A stretch of DNA of 64,000 nt from Chitinophagales bacterium (GTDB lineage Bacteria > Bacteroidota > Bacteroidia > Chitinophagales > UBA2359): the NCBI GenBank assembly GCA_020636475.1, contig JACJXU010000003.1, positions 62,001 through 126,000 of the forward strand, written 5' to 3'. Of this stretch, positions 50,923 through 60,854 are shown piece after piece. Numbering within the stretch: the first letter of the stretch is position 1; the number at the start of each line of letters is the position of its first letter. The notes under the pieces are model-generated. The model ran no database searches. It had not been told where the DNA came from and saw nothing but the letters and a program-made list of their open reading frames with translations. The translations under genes and the position numbers were made by a program.

Positions 50923-53900
50923 TTAGAAATTGAATGATACCCCAACACGTGCTCTTCTTGGTAAAATAAAGTTGTAAGGGTTGTCCACTTTTATAGAGTA
51001 CAAATCGATAAAAGATGCTGGGTCTAACTGACTATTGATTACGGAAGCACTCGCAGGGTCTGCTAAGTAGCCATCGTCGTGTCCGTTTCCGGTGTAGTCA
51101 TATACACGCAAAACATTTTCAGCATCTAACAGATTTTGCACCCATAAATATACATTGAAATATTTGGCGTTGTTGTTATCTTTTCCACCAATTTTGAAAT
51201 CTTTGTCAATTTTCATATCCACTTTAAATGCGCCGGGCAAACGAGAACCATAAGGTTTTCCTTCCAAAGCCGGACGTGTTGGAATACCAAACTGTGCTTC
51301 GGGAGTAGCATTTTGCTGCTGTGAATAAGGTGTTCCCGTGCGGTAACGAATAATAAAGTTCGCTCCGGCATTGGCAAATATCGGCAAACCTCCAATGGTA
51401 GGACCATTGTATTTTTTTCCTTCGCCATAGCGATAATCAATGGTTAGATTAATTGTATGACGCGCATCGTAGCTAAGTGGGAAGATGGTTCTAAGATTAG
51501 GCAATCCATTATCTACCAAGTTGGCTCCTGATGTAGTAGAAGAACCACTACCACTTGCAAACTGAAGCGTATAACTTGACACTAATTTTATATTTCCGGT
51601 ACGGCGTAAATCATAAGTAAACTCCATACCTTTTACTGTTCCAAAATCCACGTTGCCATACGTATTGTAGGCGATAGGATAAGCATAAGTAAGGTTAACC
51701 AACTGCACCATATCGCGCATTTCGCGATAGAAGAATGCTAAGGACATAGCCGAAGAACCACCTAATTTTTGTTTAAATCCTACTTGGTAATCCACCGTTT
51801 TCTCCGGTTTCAAATTCGGATTGGGGAAATAACGACCAATGGCACGCGTGGTGAAGAAATAATACTCGAAAGGAGTCATAAAATTATTTCCTTGGGGACG
51901 CTGTGCCAATACATTGTAGTGTGCATAGAATATTGCTTCGTCTGAAATAGGGAAAGAGAAAGCTAAACGCGGCATCACGGTAATGCTGGGCGTGTAGTCT
52001 TCAAACGCCGAACTAATTACAAAGTCCGGGTCTTGGATATCATCATTGGGATTTACCAAATAAGGAATAACATCGCCGCCGCTTTCTAATACACGTGGGT
52101 CGTTGATAAAGATACCATTGGCATCGTACCAGTTGTCGCCGTAGCGGTATCCCATAATGCGTGTCGGATTATCTACATCATCTACATAAGGCACATAATC
52201 TTCGCCTACGGTAGAAGGACGCTCATACGCCAAGCCGTTAAATTCGGTAATTTCTCCGGCAGTTCTTACGCCATAGAGCGAATAAGGGTCTTTCATTACT
52301 TTCTGGTTTGCATCGTATCTGTCTATACGTACTCCCACGTTAAAAATCAAATCTTTAAATGAAAATTTATCTTGGATATAGCCCGCCATATAGATTGGCT
52401 GGAAAGCACCAATTACACCTTTTACACGTTCGTTGTCATCTCTTTCAAAAAACTCTTCAAAAGAAGGTTGTTTTCCGCTTATTTTATTGCCCAGATAATC
52501 GTAACCGTAGTATGATGATAATAAGTTGTCGCCCGTTGTTCCGGAACCCCAAAGGTCTTCGGGTGAGAACATATCTAAGGAAAGTTGTCTTGGGTCAAGC
52601 GCATCGGTACTTACCCAATCAGTGGGTCCGACACCTAAAAGAGCACGAATTTCATCATTAATTTTTGAACCCGGAGCAGCAACATAATTATAGGTAATGG
52701 TATCATACGCACCAAATGTGCCGTGAATAGAAGGGTTATAATCTGCCAAGGCAATACGTTGCCCATCTATCAATAGAATAGGATTATCCAAATCCAAAGT
52801 GATATTATTTCCGCCCGGCTGGCTCATTTCGCGGCGCATTCTATCCCACAAGGCTTCAGGAGCAATACGATACTCGCGGTCTTTGCGTTGTTCGTATTCC
52901 GCCCCAAATTCCAAAGCGTGCTTGTTGCGGTCAGCAGAGCCTTTTTTCTTCAAGTCGGCAGAACCATTAAAGGAAATTCTAACTTGGTCGTTTTCATCTT
53001 TTAAATAATCATCCCACACTTTTCCGGGGGCATAATACAAACTGTAAATAGTACTTGCCGAAATAGTGCGCGAACCATTCAACAACCCGCCGCCATTTTG
53101 AATATCAAAAATATTGTTGTAATAGGTAGTATTATCGTCTGCCAACTCATAATATTGTTGGGTAATACGTGCTGCAATTGGATTCAAGTCGCCGGGCGTA
53201 TAAGCAACGCCATCAGGCGAAACACCTGCATAAACTCTTCCCGAAAGGGTTATAGGTTTGTTGTCCACATTGCTATATGCAGTAATAGAACCTTGATTAT
53301 AAATATCGGTTAAAGAAGTAGAGAACGAGCCTACATAACCATAATCGAAGAAACGGTCTTCGTGAATTGGGTCTTGCCACAACACTTTGTCTTTGGTGTA
53401 GTCAAACTGCACGGAATAGAAAATATTGGAGAAAGTAGGCTCTTCATCGTTTTCGTCTAATCGGCTATTGAGACTGTGTGTAAAGCGCAAAAATCCGCGA
53501 TAGGTAAAATCGCGCGAGTAAGGAGAGTGTTCACTATCAAACACTTCGTAGCGGCGCACAAAGTCGCGGTATCCTCCCGAACGCTCCGCTAAGCCACCAC
53601 TTACATAGTTGGTACTACCACCTAAGGTAAGATTACCACCTTTAAACAAAGATAAGTCGAATTTTGCAGTTCCATTTACTTCGGTTTTTTCTACATTAGA
53701 ACGAACTTTTTGAAAATCAAGGTCTTCTTTGGTAACAAAGTTATGGGCTAAGTCAAAACCTGTTCCTGTTTTAGAAGGTAATAAAGGATTTTGTGTAATT
53801 TCATTATATACCTCATCTTTTATTTTATAAATACCTAAAGTAGAAGGCATATCATCTTTTTCGGTAATAAATTCCCCTGCTAAGAAAAAGGCCAAAACGC

Positions 53901-54702
53901 TTTCACTTAGTTTATCGTCTATTTTTCTTTTAATAATGGGTCCGGTAAGTGTTCCCGTAATGTGGTTGTAACCATAATTGTCGGTAAGTTCGGAAGTGAT
54001 AAACTCTACACCTCCACCAAATTCGGTTGCACCTCCTCTGGTTGTAATGTTGATTATACCACCCGTAGCGTCACCGTATTTTGCAGGCAAACCACCCGTT
54101 ACCACACTCATTTGCTCAATGGCGTTGGCAGGAAGTGCTGTACCACCACGCACGCGAATACCATCTATAATATATTCCGTACTTTCTGAGCGTCCCCCCT
54201 TAATGTTGAGCGAAGCACCTTCGTCCGATTGATATACACCAGCCGTGTTCGAAGCAATAGACTCCACATTACGCGTAGGTAAGTTGGCGATGTCTTCTTT
54301 GGTAACGGTCGATTGGGAAGTGGTATTATCCGCTTCAAATAAAGGGACGGTGTATTCTTTAATTACAATTTCGTCTAAATTTATCCCTCCTTCTTCCATT
54401 ACCACATCGTAGTAGGTAATTTTATCGGTTGAAACCAATACGCCGGTTGTGGTTGAAGTTTGATAACCCACAAAACTTACGGTAAGCGTGTAGCTTCCGG
54501 GCGGAACGGGCTTGATGGAATAAAAACCATCTAAGTCGGTTGTGGCACCAACGGGTAAGCCGTTCAACTCTATAAACACACTGGCAAAAGGAACTGCTTC
54601 GCCCGTTTCGGCATCGGTTACTTTTCCGGTGATTTCTCCACTTTGTGCGAATGCACTAACGCTCGCAAAACAAAGTATGACAAAGAATAAAAATTTTTTC
54701 AT
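50923..54702 (-). CDS. TonB-dependent receptor with carboxypeptidase-like regulatory domain (SusC-like)
   Basis: 1259 residues. Signal peptide, then a carboxypeptidase-D regulatory-like domain (about 22-105, GEITGKVTDAETGEAVPFASV). A plug domain spans about 120-240 (TKEDIANLPTRNVESIAS, NIKGGRSESTEYIIDGIRV). A long beta-barrel ends in Phe (RVGVSFNF), as BAM substrates do. It should import a ligand across the outer membrane using TonB-ExbBD. It has no SusD partner next to it. Instead it leads an operon with a huge T9SS protein and a PorV-like protein. Confidence 0.92.
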   Translation of the reverse strand: MKKFLFFVILCFASVSAFAQSGEITGKVTDAETGEAVPFASVFIELNGLPVGATTDLDGFYSIKPVPPGSYTLTVSFVGYQTSTTTGVLVSTDKITYYDVVMEEGGINLDEIVIKEYTVPLFEADNTTSQSTVTKEDIANLPTRNVESIASNTAGVYQSDEGASLNIKGGRSESTEYIIDGIRVRGGTALPANAIEQMSVVTGGLPAKYGDATGGIINITTRGGATEFGGGVEFITSELTDNYGYNHITGTLTGPIIKRKIDDKLSESVLAFFLAGEFITEKDDMPSTLGIYKIKDEVYNEITQNPLLPSKTGTGFDLAHNFVTKEDLDFQKVRSNVEKTEVNGTAKFDLSLFKGGNLTLGGSTNYVSGGLAERSGGYRDFVRRYEVFDSEHSPYSRDFTYRGFLRFTHSLNSRLDENDEEPTFSNIFYSVQFDYTKDKVLWQDPIHEDRFFDYGYVGSFSTSLTDIYNQGSITAYSNVDNKPITLSGRVYAGVSPDGVAYTPGDLNPIAARITQQYYELADDNTTYYNNIFDIQNGGGLLNGSRTISASTIYSLYYAPGKVWDDYLKDENDQVRISFNGSADLKKKGSADRNKHALEFGAEYEQRKDREYRIAPEALWDRMRREMSQPGGNNITLDLDNPILLIDGQRIALADYNPSIHGTFGAYDTITYNYVAAPGSKINDEIRALLGVGPTDWVSTDALDPRQLSLDMFSPEDLWGSGTTGDNLLSSYYGYDYLGNKISGKQPSFEEFFERDDNERVKGVIGAFQPIYMAGYIQDKFSFKDLIFNVGVRIDRYDANQKVMKDPYSLYGVRTAGEITEFNGLAYERPSTVGEDYVPYVDDVDNPTRIMGYRYGDNWYDANGIFINDPRVLESGGDVIPYLVNPNDDIQDPDFVISSAFEDYTPSITVMPRLAFSFPISDEAIFYAHYNVLAQRPQGNNFMTPFEYYFFTTRAIGRYFPNPNLKPEKTVDYQVGFKQKLGGSSAMSLAFFYREMRDMVQLVNLTYAYPIAYNTYGNVDFGTVKGMEFTYDLRRTGNIKLVSSYTLQFASGSGSSTTSGANLVDNGLPNLRTIFPLSYDARHTINLTIDYRYGEGKKYNGPTIGGLPIFANAGANFIIRYRTGTPYSQQQNATPEAQFGIPTRPALEGKPYGSRLPGAFKVDMKIDKDFKIGGKDNNNAKYFNVYLWVQNLLDAENVLRVYDYTGNGHDDGYLADPASASVINSQLDPASFIDLYSIKVDNPYNFILPRRARVGVSFNF

Positions 54703-54742
54703 AAAGCATATTTTACAATCAAAAAATTAATTTCATTTTCTT

Positions 54743-54750
54743 CAAAGATA
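54743..54750 (-). promoter_or_regulatory. Candidate -7 box for the TonB receptor operon
   Basis: TATCTTTG on the minus strand lies 40 bases before the receptor start. The -33 element is not clear. Confidence 0.4.
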
Positions 54751-54805
54751 CCCCAATTAAGGGAGTATTTTATTTATTTGGTCTTTAACTTGCTATAATA
54801 TGACA

Positions 54806-55753
54806 TTAGTTTGACATTAAATAAAATTCTTGAATTTTTTTTAACAAAACTGCCGACAGTTTATAGTTCGATTCGTGTGTAACACCGGCAATATGTGGCG
54901 TTAAAATGACATTGGGCATTGATGCCAAAATTGCTACATTGTGTTTCTGTGTTGGGGTTAAGGTAGCAAAATTTTCATTTTCAAAAACATCTAAGGCTGC
55001 TGCTTTTACCTTGCCGTTTTTTAGTTCATCAATCAATGCGCTTGTATTCACAACTTCGCCCCGGCACGTATTGATAAAATAAATAGGTTTGCGAAAACTG
55101 TCAAACCATTTTGTATCTATCCATTGTTGGGTTTCTGCGGTAAGCGGCACGTGCAAACTCACAATGTCGGCTTGTTCAAAAATATGGCGCAAATCGCACT
55201 CTTGCCATTTTTCGGTTGAGAAATTTTTGCGGTATTTATCGTAAGCCAATATTTTGCAGCCAAAAGGTACTAAGCGTTCCGCCAAAGCCTGTCCTACATT
55301 GCCAAAACCAACAATGCCTACGGTTTTGTTGTAGAGTTCATTGCCTGTATTGTTTTGGCGCGTCCACTGTAATTGCCTCATGTCCAAATTGCTGGAACTG
55401 ATGTTTTTTAGCATTGACAACATAAAGCCCATCACATGCTCGGCTACGGCATCTTTGTTTCCTTCGGGTGAACTAAAACATTTAATACCTTTCTGTTCGG
55501 CGTATGCCACAGCTATTTTTTCCATTCCGGAGCCTGTTCTGCCTATAAATCGCAATTTTGACGCAGCATTTATCAAGGGTACGTCAATGGTGATATTGCT
55601 TCGCACGATTATTCCTTCATAGCGCGGTATAATTTCCAAGAGCTGTGTTGGTGTAAGATTATACTTTTGCTCACATAACAAATCCATTGCTGTAAGTCCT
55701 TGCGTCAAAACCTCATTTACAGGCTCGGCAATAAGTACGGCGGCTTTGTTCAT
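54806..55753 (-). CDS. D-isomer 2-hydroxyacid dehydrogenase (phosphoglycerate dehydrogenase-like)
   Basis: 315 residues from the ATG at 55753 (MNKAAVLIAEPVNEV). The frame is open 11 codons further upstream. The NAD-binding motif is VGIVGFGNVGQAL. Catalytic residues are Arg in INTCRGEVV, Glu in ALDVFENE and His in LTPHIAGVTH. There is no ACT or ASB domain, so it is the short form. It may oxidise 3-phosphoglycerate or another 2-hydroxyacid. Before the IS inserted, it lay about 90 bases after rsmA on the same strand and may have shared its transcript. The IS now separates them. Confidence 0.85.
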   Translation of the reverse strand: MNKAAVLIAEPVNEVLTQGLTAMDLLCEQKYNLTPTQLLEIIPRYEGIIVRSNITIDVPLINAASKLRFIGRTGSGMEKIAVAYAEQKGIKCFSSPEGNKDAVAEHVMGFMLSMLKNISSSNLDMRQLQWTRQNNTGNELYNKTVGIVGFGNVGQALAERLVPFGCKILAYDKYRKNFSTEKWQECDLRHIFEQADIVSLHVPLTAETQQWIDTKWFDSFRKPIYFINTCRGEVVNTSALIDELKNGKVKAAALDVFENENFATLTPTQKHNVAILASMPNVILTPHIAGVTHESNYKLSAVLLKKIQEFYLMSN

Positions 55754-55858
55754 GTAGTATTGGTGTATGCGATTTTTGGGGTACAAATAATTGAAAGTGC
55801 GAAAATACGTTTTTTTCCTTTTTTTAACAAAATATTAACTTTGGGGATTAGGGTTTTC

Positions 55859-56749
55859 TTATAAAAAACGAATCTTCTTCAAAAAAGCAATGCACTTGAA
55901 GAAATGGTCTGCAAAATAATCCATTACTTCAGAGCGATTTTTAATGTCGGATTTATTTAAAATGCTGATAACCATAGTTCTACAGAGTGCTATTGTCTGA
56001 TTAGTGTGCGTGATAGTGCATCTCAATTTATCTTCTCTTAAAATACAATCTCTAGTGTTATTGGCTGTTTCCACTTGCCAATGACAACGAATAGCTTGGT
56101 ATAATTCCATTGCATCTGCCTGATTTTGCACCTTTTTATTGGTTAAAAAGTAGGCAATTTGCTTACTGTGGGTATGGCTATTGCAAATAGTTCGTTCTCG
56201 TTGTACCTTAATAAGGTAGTTAAAATTTGCTCTTTTCCAGCGTTTATCCACATAGGCTTTCTCTATGTTATAAGAACAATAACTACGCCGCTCCTCTCTA
56301 CCGTGTCCTTTTTTTACACCTGAATCATAGGCATAAATCCCCTGATCCTGCTCGCTACAAAATCGCATTTCAGCTAATAACTCTGCTTGATTGTCTTTTA
56401 AACCAACCAAAAAAATACCGCCTGCTTCAGCTATGGGTATCAAGGAGTTTGGCTTTAAATGCAATGCGTCCATCGTTATTTTTTGACTCACTAATGGGGA
56501 TTTAAGCATTGTTCGTACCGCTACTACTTCGCTCTCTTTGGTGCCATTGAAAAAGGACATTCTACAAACTGACCTGTCTTCATGGCTGACGGCTAAGGCT
56601 ACTGCTTGCCCTCTATTGTCTCCTGCTAAAATGCTGCCTTTCAGTTCTTTACCGTCAAGTGCAAACCATTTCTTCTCTTTTTCAGATAGCGAAACACCAT
56701 AGTACTCATAAAGCAATTTAGCCAAAGATGCTCCATTTACTTTGCTCAA
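55859..56749 (-). CDS. ISAs1-family transposase, catalytic frame (ORF B)
   Basis: 296 residues of DDE transposase core. The first Asp is in WFALDGKELKGS, the second in ITMDALHLKP, and the Glu region is CHWQVETANNTRDCILREDK. The frame has only a TTG at 56749, which overlaps the TGA of the upstream frame (TTGA). Joining the two frames by a -1 shift at an A8 run restores a continuous protein of about 380 residues, the usual size. The alternatives are a real inactivating indel, programmed frameshifting, or coupled restart at the TTG. Confidence 0.85.
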   Translation of the reverse strand: MSKVNGASLAKLLYEYYGVSLSEKEKKWFALDGKELKGSILAGDNRGQAVALAVSHEDRSVCRMSFFNGTKESEVVAVRTMLKSPLVSQKITMDALHLKPNSLIPIAEAGGIFLVGLKDNQAELLAEMRFCSEQDQGIYAYDSGVKKGHGREERRSYCSYNIEKAYVDKRWKRANFNYLIKVQRERTICNSHTHSKQIAYFLTNKKVQNQADAMELYQAIRCHWQVETANNTRDCILREDKLRCTITHTNQTIALCRTMVISILNKSDIKNRSEVMDYFADHFFKCIAFLKKIRFL

Positions 56750-57003
56750 TAGTATGGGTAAATGAGATCTTGATACCGTTTTTTTTGCGCAACTTTTTCC
56801 ATACTTAATTCCTTTACAAGACTCGAATGGTGTGCGCTCATGTGACGACGTATTGAAGATAAATTCCCATCTCGATTACACAATAGTGCCACTATAAACT
56901 CTACCAAGATTAAGCATAAATCATGATGTTTCCCTCTGTTGTCTCGTAAATCTAATGTCTCTTCATTTTGTAGGGCTTCTAAAAATGTTGTACTTTTGTT
57001 CAT
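56746..57003 (-). CDS. ISAs1-family transposase, N-terminal frame (ORF A)
   Basis: 85 residues from the ATG at 57003. LDLRDNRGKHHDLCLILVEFIVALLCNRDGNLSSIRRHM is the conserved N-terminal associated domain of ISAs1 transposases. The frame leaves the family sequence after EKVAQKK and stops at 56746. In the -1 frame the expected continuation (TVSRSHLPILLSKVNG) reads on into ORF B. The shift point is the A8 run on the coding strand, at 56779-56786. Confidence 0.85.
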   Translation of the reverse strand: MNKSTTFLEALQNEETLDLRDNRGKHHDLCLILVEFIVALLCNRDGNLSSIRRHMSAHHSSLVKELSMEKVAQKKRYQDLIYPYY

Positions 57004-57064
57004 AAGGTAAGTTTTGAATTTGGTATTTTTTTCTCACTCTAATTTACAAATTCTTGCTTACCTT
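57004..57064 (-). promoter_or_regulatory. Hairpin directly upstream of the transposase start
   Basis: AAGGTAAG (57004-57011) pairs with CTTACCTT (57057-57064), and GAATTTG (57016-57022) pairs with CAAATTC (57047-57053). The stem ends at the transposase ATG and would hide its translation start in long transcripts entering from outside. This is a known kind of safeguard in insertion sequences; the function here is inferred. Confidence 0.5.
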
Positions 57065-57081
57065 TTTTAGTTGCATTTTTT

Positions 57082-57870
57082 TTATAAGAAAACCCTACTT
57101 TGGGGATAAAGCGTATTGGTAAGCAGTACAAAATCTGCTACGGACAGTTGTTCTGCCCGAAGGTCGAGAATTTGCAAATGGTCTATTTTATCGAACTTGT
57201 CGGCATATAAGTGTAAGGCGTTGCGGAGTTTTTTTCGCCTTTGGCTAAATGCGTTTTTCACCACTTGCCGGAAGTGCGTTTCATCGACAAGTAGTGGGTT
57301 TGTTTTTCTTTTCAGACGTATCACTGCCGACCATACTTTGGGCGGAGGGTCGAATTTTTCGGGCGATACTTCAAATAAGTATTCGGCATCATACCATTGT
57401 TGGGTAAGCACACTTAGAATACCATAGTCTCTGTTTTTGGCACTTGCGGTGATGCGCTGGGCAACTTCTTTTTGGAACATGCCTATCATTACAGGAATTT
57501 GTTCCCGATTTTCAATTACCTTAAATACGATTTGGCTTGAAATATTGTAGGGAAAATTGCCCGCCAACATAAAAGAAGCTGGTAAAGATTGCGCTATATT
57601 GAGCTGAAGTATGTCCTTATAAATGATTTTTGTAACGCGACTTCCGTATTTTTTTTGGAGAGTAGGCAAAAGTCGCGCGTCGAGTTCTACCAAATAAATT
57701 GCTACTGCTTCCGGCAACTGCATTAAGTACTGTGTAAGTGCGCCTTCGCCGGGACCTACTTCTACAACCGTATCGGCATAAGATAGATTTTGGGTGATTT
57801 CTGCTACTATTGCTTCCGAAATATTGCCGTCATTGAGAAAATGTTGCCCTAAAGTTTTCTTTTTCTTCAA
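57082..57870 (-). CDS. rsmA: 16S rRNA dimethyladenosine transferase RsmA (KsgA), C-terminus altered by IS
   Basis: 262 residues. Dimethylates the two adjacent adenines in the 3' terminal helix of 16S rRNA. SAM-binding motif I is VVEVGPGEGALTQYL. The catalytic motif is GNFPYNISSQI, and FSQRRKKLRNAL is conserved in the C-domain. The last four codons (RVFL) and the stop come from the left inverted repeat of the IS. The preserved target copy shows that the gene originally ended ...LYPQS-stop. The core is intact, so activity is probably retained. A T9SS pseudogene is divergent from it. Confidence 0.95.
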   Translation of the reverse strand: MKKKKTLGQHFLNDGNISEAIVAEITQNLSYADTVVEVGPGEGALTQYLMQLPEAVAIYLVELDARLLPTLQKKYGSRVTKIIYKDILQLNIAQSLPASFMLAGNFPYNISSQIVFKVIENREQIPVMIGMFQKEVAQRITASAKNRDYGILSVLTQQWYDAEYLFEVSPEKFDPPPKVWSAVIRLKRKTNPLLVDETHFRQVVKNAFSQRRKKLRNALHLYADKFDKIDHLQILDLRAEQLSVADFVLLTNTLYPQSRVFL

Positions 57871-57974
57871 ATTATTTTTTTTGTGATGATAAAAGTACAG
57901 GATTTTTTTCAGATTGTGTAATCTCGTAGCTCTCCGACTTTTGAAAATTAAGCAGCTATACCAGATGTGATTCG

Positions 57975-60661
57975 GTGAAAATATTTATTCTCGATGTATT
58001 TGCTGGAACACACTGGTTTAAAGATGGTGTTCTCGTTGGAGTGGTGAATAATACTTGTCTTTGGGTTACAGAAAGTGGTATTTACAATGCACTACTCACC
58101 AACGATTGTGGCTGTAGTGTGCTATCGGACGACTTAGACATTACGATAGAAAATTGTGGAAAATGCGACCAAATAGAAACTTGGACAGAGCAGACTTTTG
58201 ATAATCCTGATGAAAATTGCTGTTGGGATTTGTTTATCGCCAATAATGTAATAATGTTCCATCGTATTTCGATATGATACAAGTTACAACCTTGGGCAAT
58301 GCTACTTTCAGTACCAAAACTGTAAAGCCCGGCTGGTATGATGCTGGTTCGAATAGTACGAATATTTACCTTGTTCCGGCTACACCGAAAATTAATGTAG
58401 GTACATTCAATCCGTTCCATTTTTGTTTGGATTACGGCTCCAGCCCGCAACTTGTACAAATAAAATGGTGGGCTAACCAAGAAGTGGTATGCGATACAAT
58501 TATGGAATTTGCTTGTGAAAATTGTATTAAAATAGTAGAAGACAGTATTTGGTGTGAAAACGGTACTTACAAGTATATTTTCAAATGGAAAAATTTAGAC
58601 AATTTCGACATTTATAAACTAAAACCCGTGAATGCCGACCCTGCAACAGCTTTGTTCAGTCCTCCGATACTCAATTTTTCACCACCGGTATATCCAAACA
58701 ATTCGCATGGTTTTGATACCTTGAGTATCAGTAATGTAGGTGCTGCGGATAGTCTTTGCTTCCAGTTCCGTGCTGAAGATATAAATCGTGGTTGGTGTAT
58801 TTCCGATACTATTTGTTTACAACTGCCTCCTTGTAGTTCTTGCGACAGTGTTGGTTTTAGCTTAGATACTTTGATGGTAATGGACGAAAACTGTTGTTAT
58901 TCTATTAACATCGAAAACAACTATGACCCGAATTTTTAACCAAAATAAAATTGGATATTCTTACGCCGGGCGTACATTTTTCTTCTACTTGGGGCGATTT
59001 GGCAGCACCTATTTGGGTAATGAGTCCGGCTTTGCCAACTACTACTACTTGGTTTCCGCTACCGCCGGGCAGCTATATTCCTATGGGTATTACTGCGGGA
59101 AAAGTTAATTTCTGCCTCAATGTAGATGATATTTCGCAAGTGCCGCAAGATTTGTTAATCAATTACATCAGCACCGACCCTGCGGGCAATGACAGTATTG
59201 TTTGTATAGATAGTTTGCGATTAGACTGTTTGCCACCACCCGACACTTGTTTGGTAATTCTTAATGATACAATTATTTGTAATTCCGATGGTTCTTACAC
59301 GTATTCGTATGATGTACAAAACACTTCTTCTCATACTGCCAACAACATTTTGGTACACAGTTTTTATACTATTCCTTCGGGTGGCGGTATTAGTTTTGCA
59401 CCTAATCCGGTAAACACTACTTTGCCGCCGGGCGGTATTTTTTCAATGCCACCGATTACTATAAGCAGTTCGGCTGGTTCTCAATTCTGTTATCAAATAT
59501 CCTTGTACGACAATGGCGATGGGCACAGCAACTGGTGTTGCCACACCGATACTATTTGTATTACACTACCGCCTTGCGAACCAACTGTTTGCTGTGAAGA
59601 TGAGTTTAATCTGATTAACAATGGACACTTTAGCAAATGGTGATATTGATTGGATAAATATTACCGGACAAGCCATATACGGTACAAACGATGGCTGCAA
59701 CACACCTAATGGTTCTGTACAACTTTCTGGTAATGACTTTTTGGGCACAAGCATAGGTCAAAATGTACCTTTGTCGCAAGGAACACCATACAATTTACAA
59801 TTCTGTGCGAAAAATATTATTGGCGCAGGACCATATTTCCCCGGAAATATTCAGGTACGTGCAATAAATAGTAGCACGCTTTACAACTATGCAAATTGTA
59901 CAAGCCCTAATTGCCAGATTATTTACGAAACCACCGGACTTGATGTTAATTGGGAAAATTTCTGTATTAAAAACTTTGTACCCTTGCAGGACTTTGATAT
60001 GCTTGTGTTCCAAGTGACGAACGGTTATAGTACCGATGACGAGTTTTATTTCTCTACCGTTTTATTAGACGATGTGTGTTTGCAATACAGCTATTTCTGT
60101 GGTAATGATATTGTAATAGACTCGCCGACTAATGTTAGTAGCTATAGTTCTAATGTAGTTTGGGGACAACATATTACCATCAACACAGATGTAAGCAATG
60201 CTAATACCAATTACAATTCTATAGATTTTATCGCTACCGATTACATTAATTTGCTGCCCGGATTTGAAGGGAATGCCAATACTTATGATTACATCAATGC
60301 AGCGATTGCGCCTTGCAACAATGCTCCGGCTCCTTTGCAAAATACAGACAATCCGGCAGCAATGAAATCGGCGGACAGTGATGTGCATTTAGCACAAAAC
60401 TTACGCTTGGCTATATTGCCTAACCCTACCGACAATGTTACGCAGCTAAGTGTTATTGGCGAACAGTATCAACACATACGATTAGAAATATTGGATATAA
60501 ATGGTCGTGAAATGATTGCGCCGATAAGCTACAAGTTTGCAGAAAGTAGCCTTTACACGCTTCAGCTTTCTACAAAAGATTGGACAAATGGAGTATATTT
60601 TGTAAAATGTAGTAATGATGATGGCACTTTTGCAGTACAAAAATTAGTGGTGAATCATTAG
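57975..60661 (+). pseudogene. T9SS type A surface protein, 5'-truncated and broken by three frameshifts
   Basis: Four consecutive frames (57975-58277, 58274-58939, 58951-59643, 59621-60661) read as one protein once three indels are corrected. First, an 8-bp tandem duplication AATAATGT at 58242-58257. Second, a missing base in a T-run at 58933-58937. Third, an extra A near 59633. The repaired sequence has repeated units of about 230 residues beginning DENCC, with Cys-rich borders, and then a T9SS type A sorting domain (LAILPNPTDNV...NGVYFVKC). The first frame begins mid-domain without a signal peptide, so the 5' end is also lost. Sequencing error is possible, but neighbouring genes are intact. 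The ancestor was probably a large adhesin-like cell-surface protein. Confidence 0.82.
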
Positions 60662-60688
60662 ATAAAGATTCGTACACCCCTTGTTTCA

Positions 60689-60717
60689 GGCTGCTCCTTT
60701 GTGGGGCAGCCTTTTTT
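60689..60717 (+). terminator. Terminator after the T9SS pseudogene
   Basis: GGCTGCTCC/GGGGCAGCC stem (one G-T pair), 5-base loop and a T6 run. Confidence 0.85.
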
Positions 60718-60758
60718 ATGGTTGCAGCCTCAACCCTCTTATCATAACACCTTCTTTT

Positions 60759-60794
60759 AAATATGATAGATGTTTAAAACCTGTCATATTTTTT
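60759..60794 (+). terminator. Second terminator insulating the Ro60 locus
   Basis: 11-bp stem AAATATGATAG/CTGTCATATTT (one wobble) with an 11-base loop and a T-run. The rest of the 60718-60854 stretch is AT-rich with nothing else recognised. Confidence 0.7.
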
Positions 60795-60854
60795 AGGAAT
60801 GTTTGCACTCTAAAAATTAGTACATCTAAAAATTTTTTAAAAAAAATTACCAAC

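Larger units (their letters stand above)
55849..57097 (-). mobile_element. Complete ISAs1-like insertion sequence, 1249 bp, with 10-bp target duplication
   Basis: The ends are perfect 20-bp terminal inverted repeats beginning TAGGGTTTTCTTAT (55849-55868 and 57078-57097). The flanks are direct 10-bp duplications CTTTGGGGAT at 55839-55848 and 57098-57107, in the 8-10 bp range known for ISAs1. The transposase occupies nearly the whole element in two overlapping frames. Perfect ends and an identical duplication point to a recent insertion. It landed in the stop codon of rsmA. Confidence 0.93.

Noticed and set aside
57975..60661. Programmed frameshifting in the T9SS gene
   Set aside because: The three breaks are at unrelated sequences, one is an 8-bp duplication, and the 5' end is missing, so decay is simpler.
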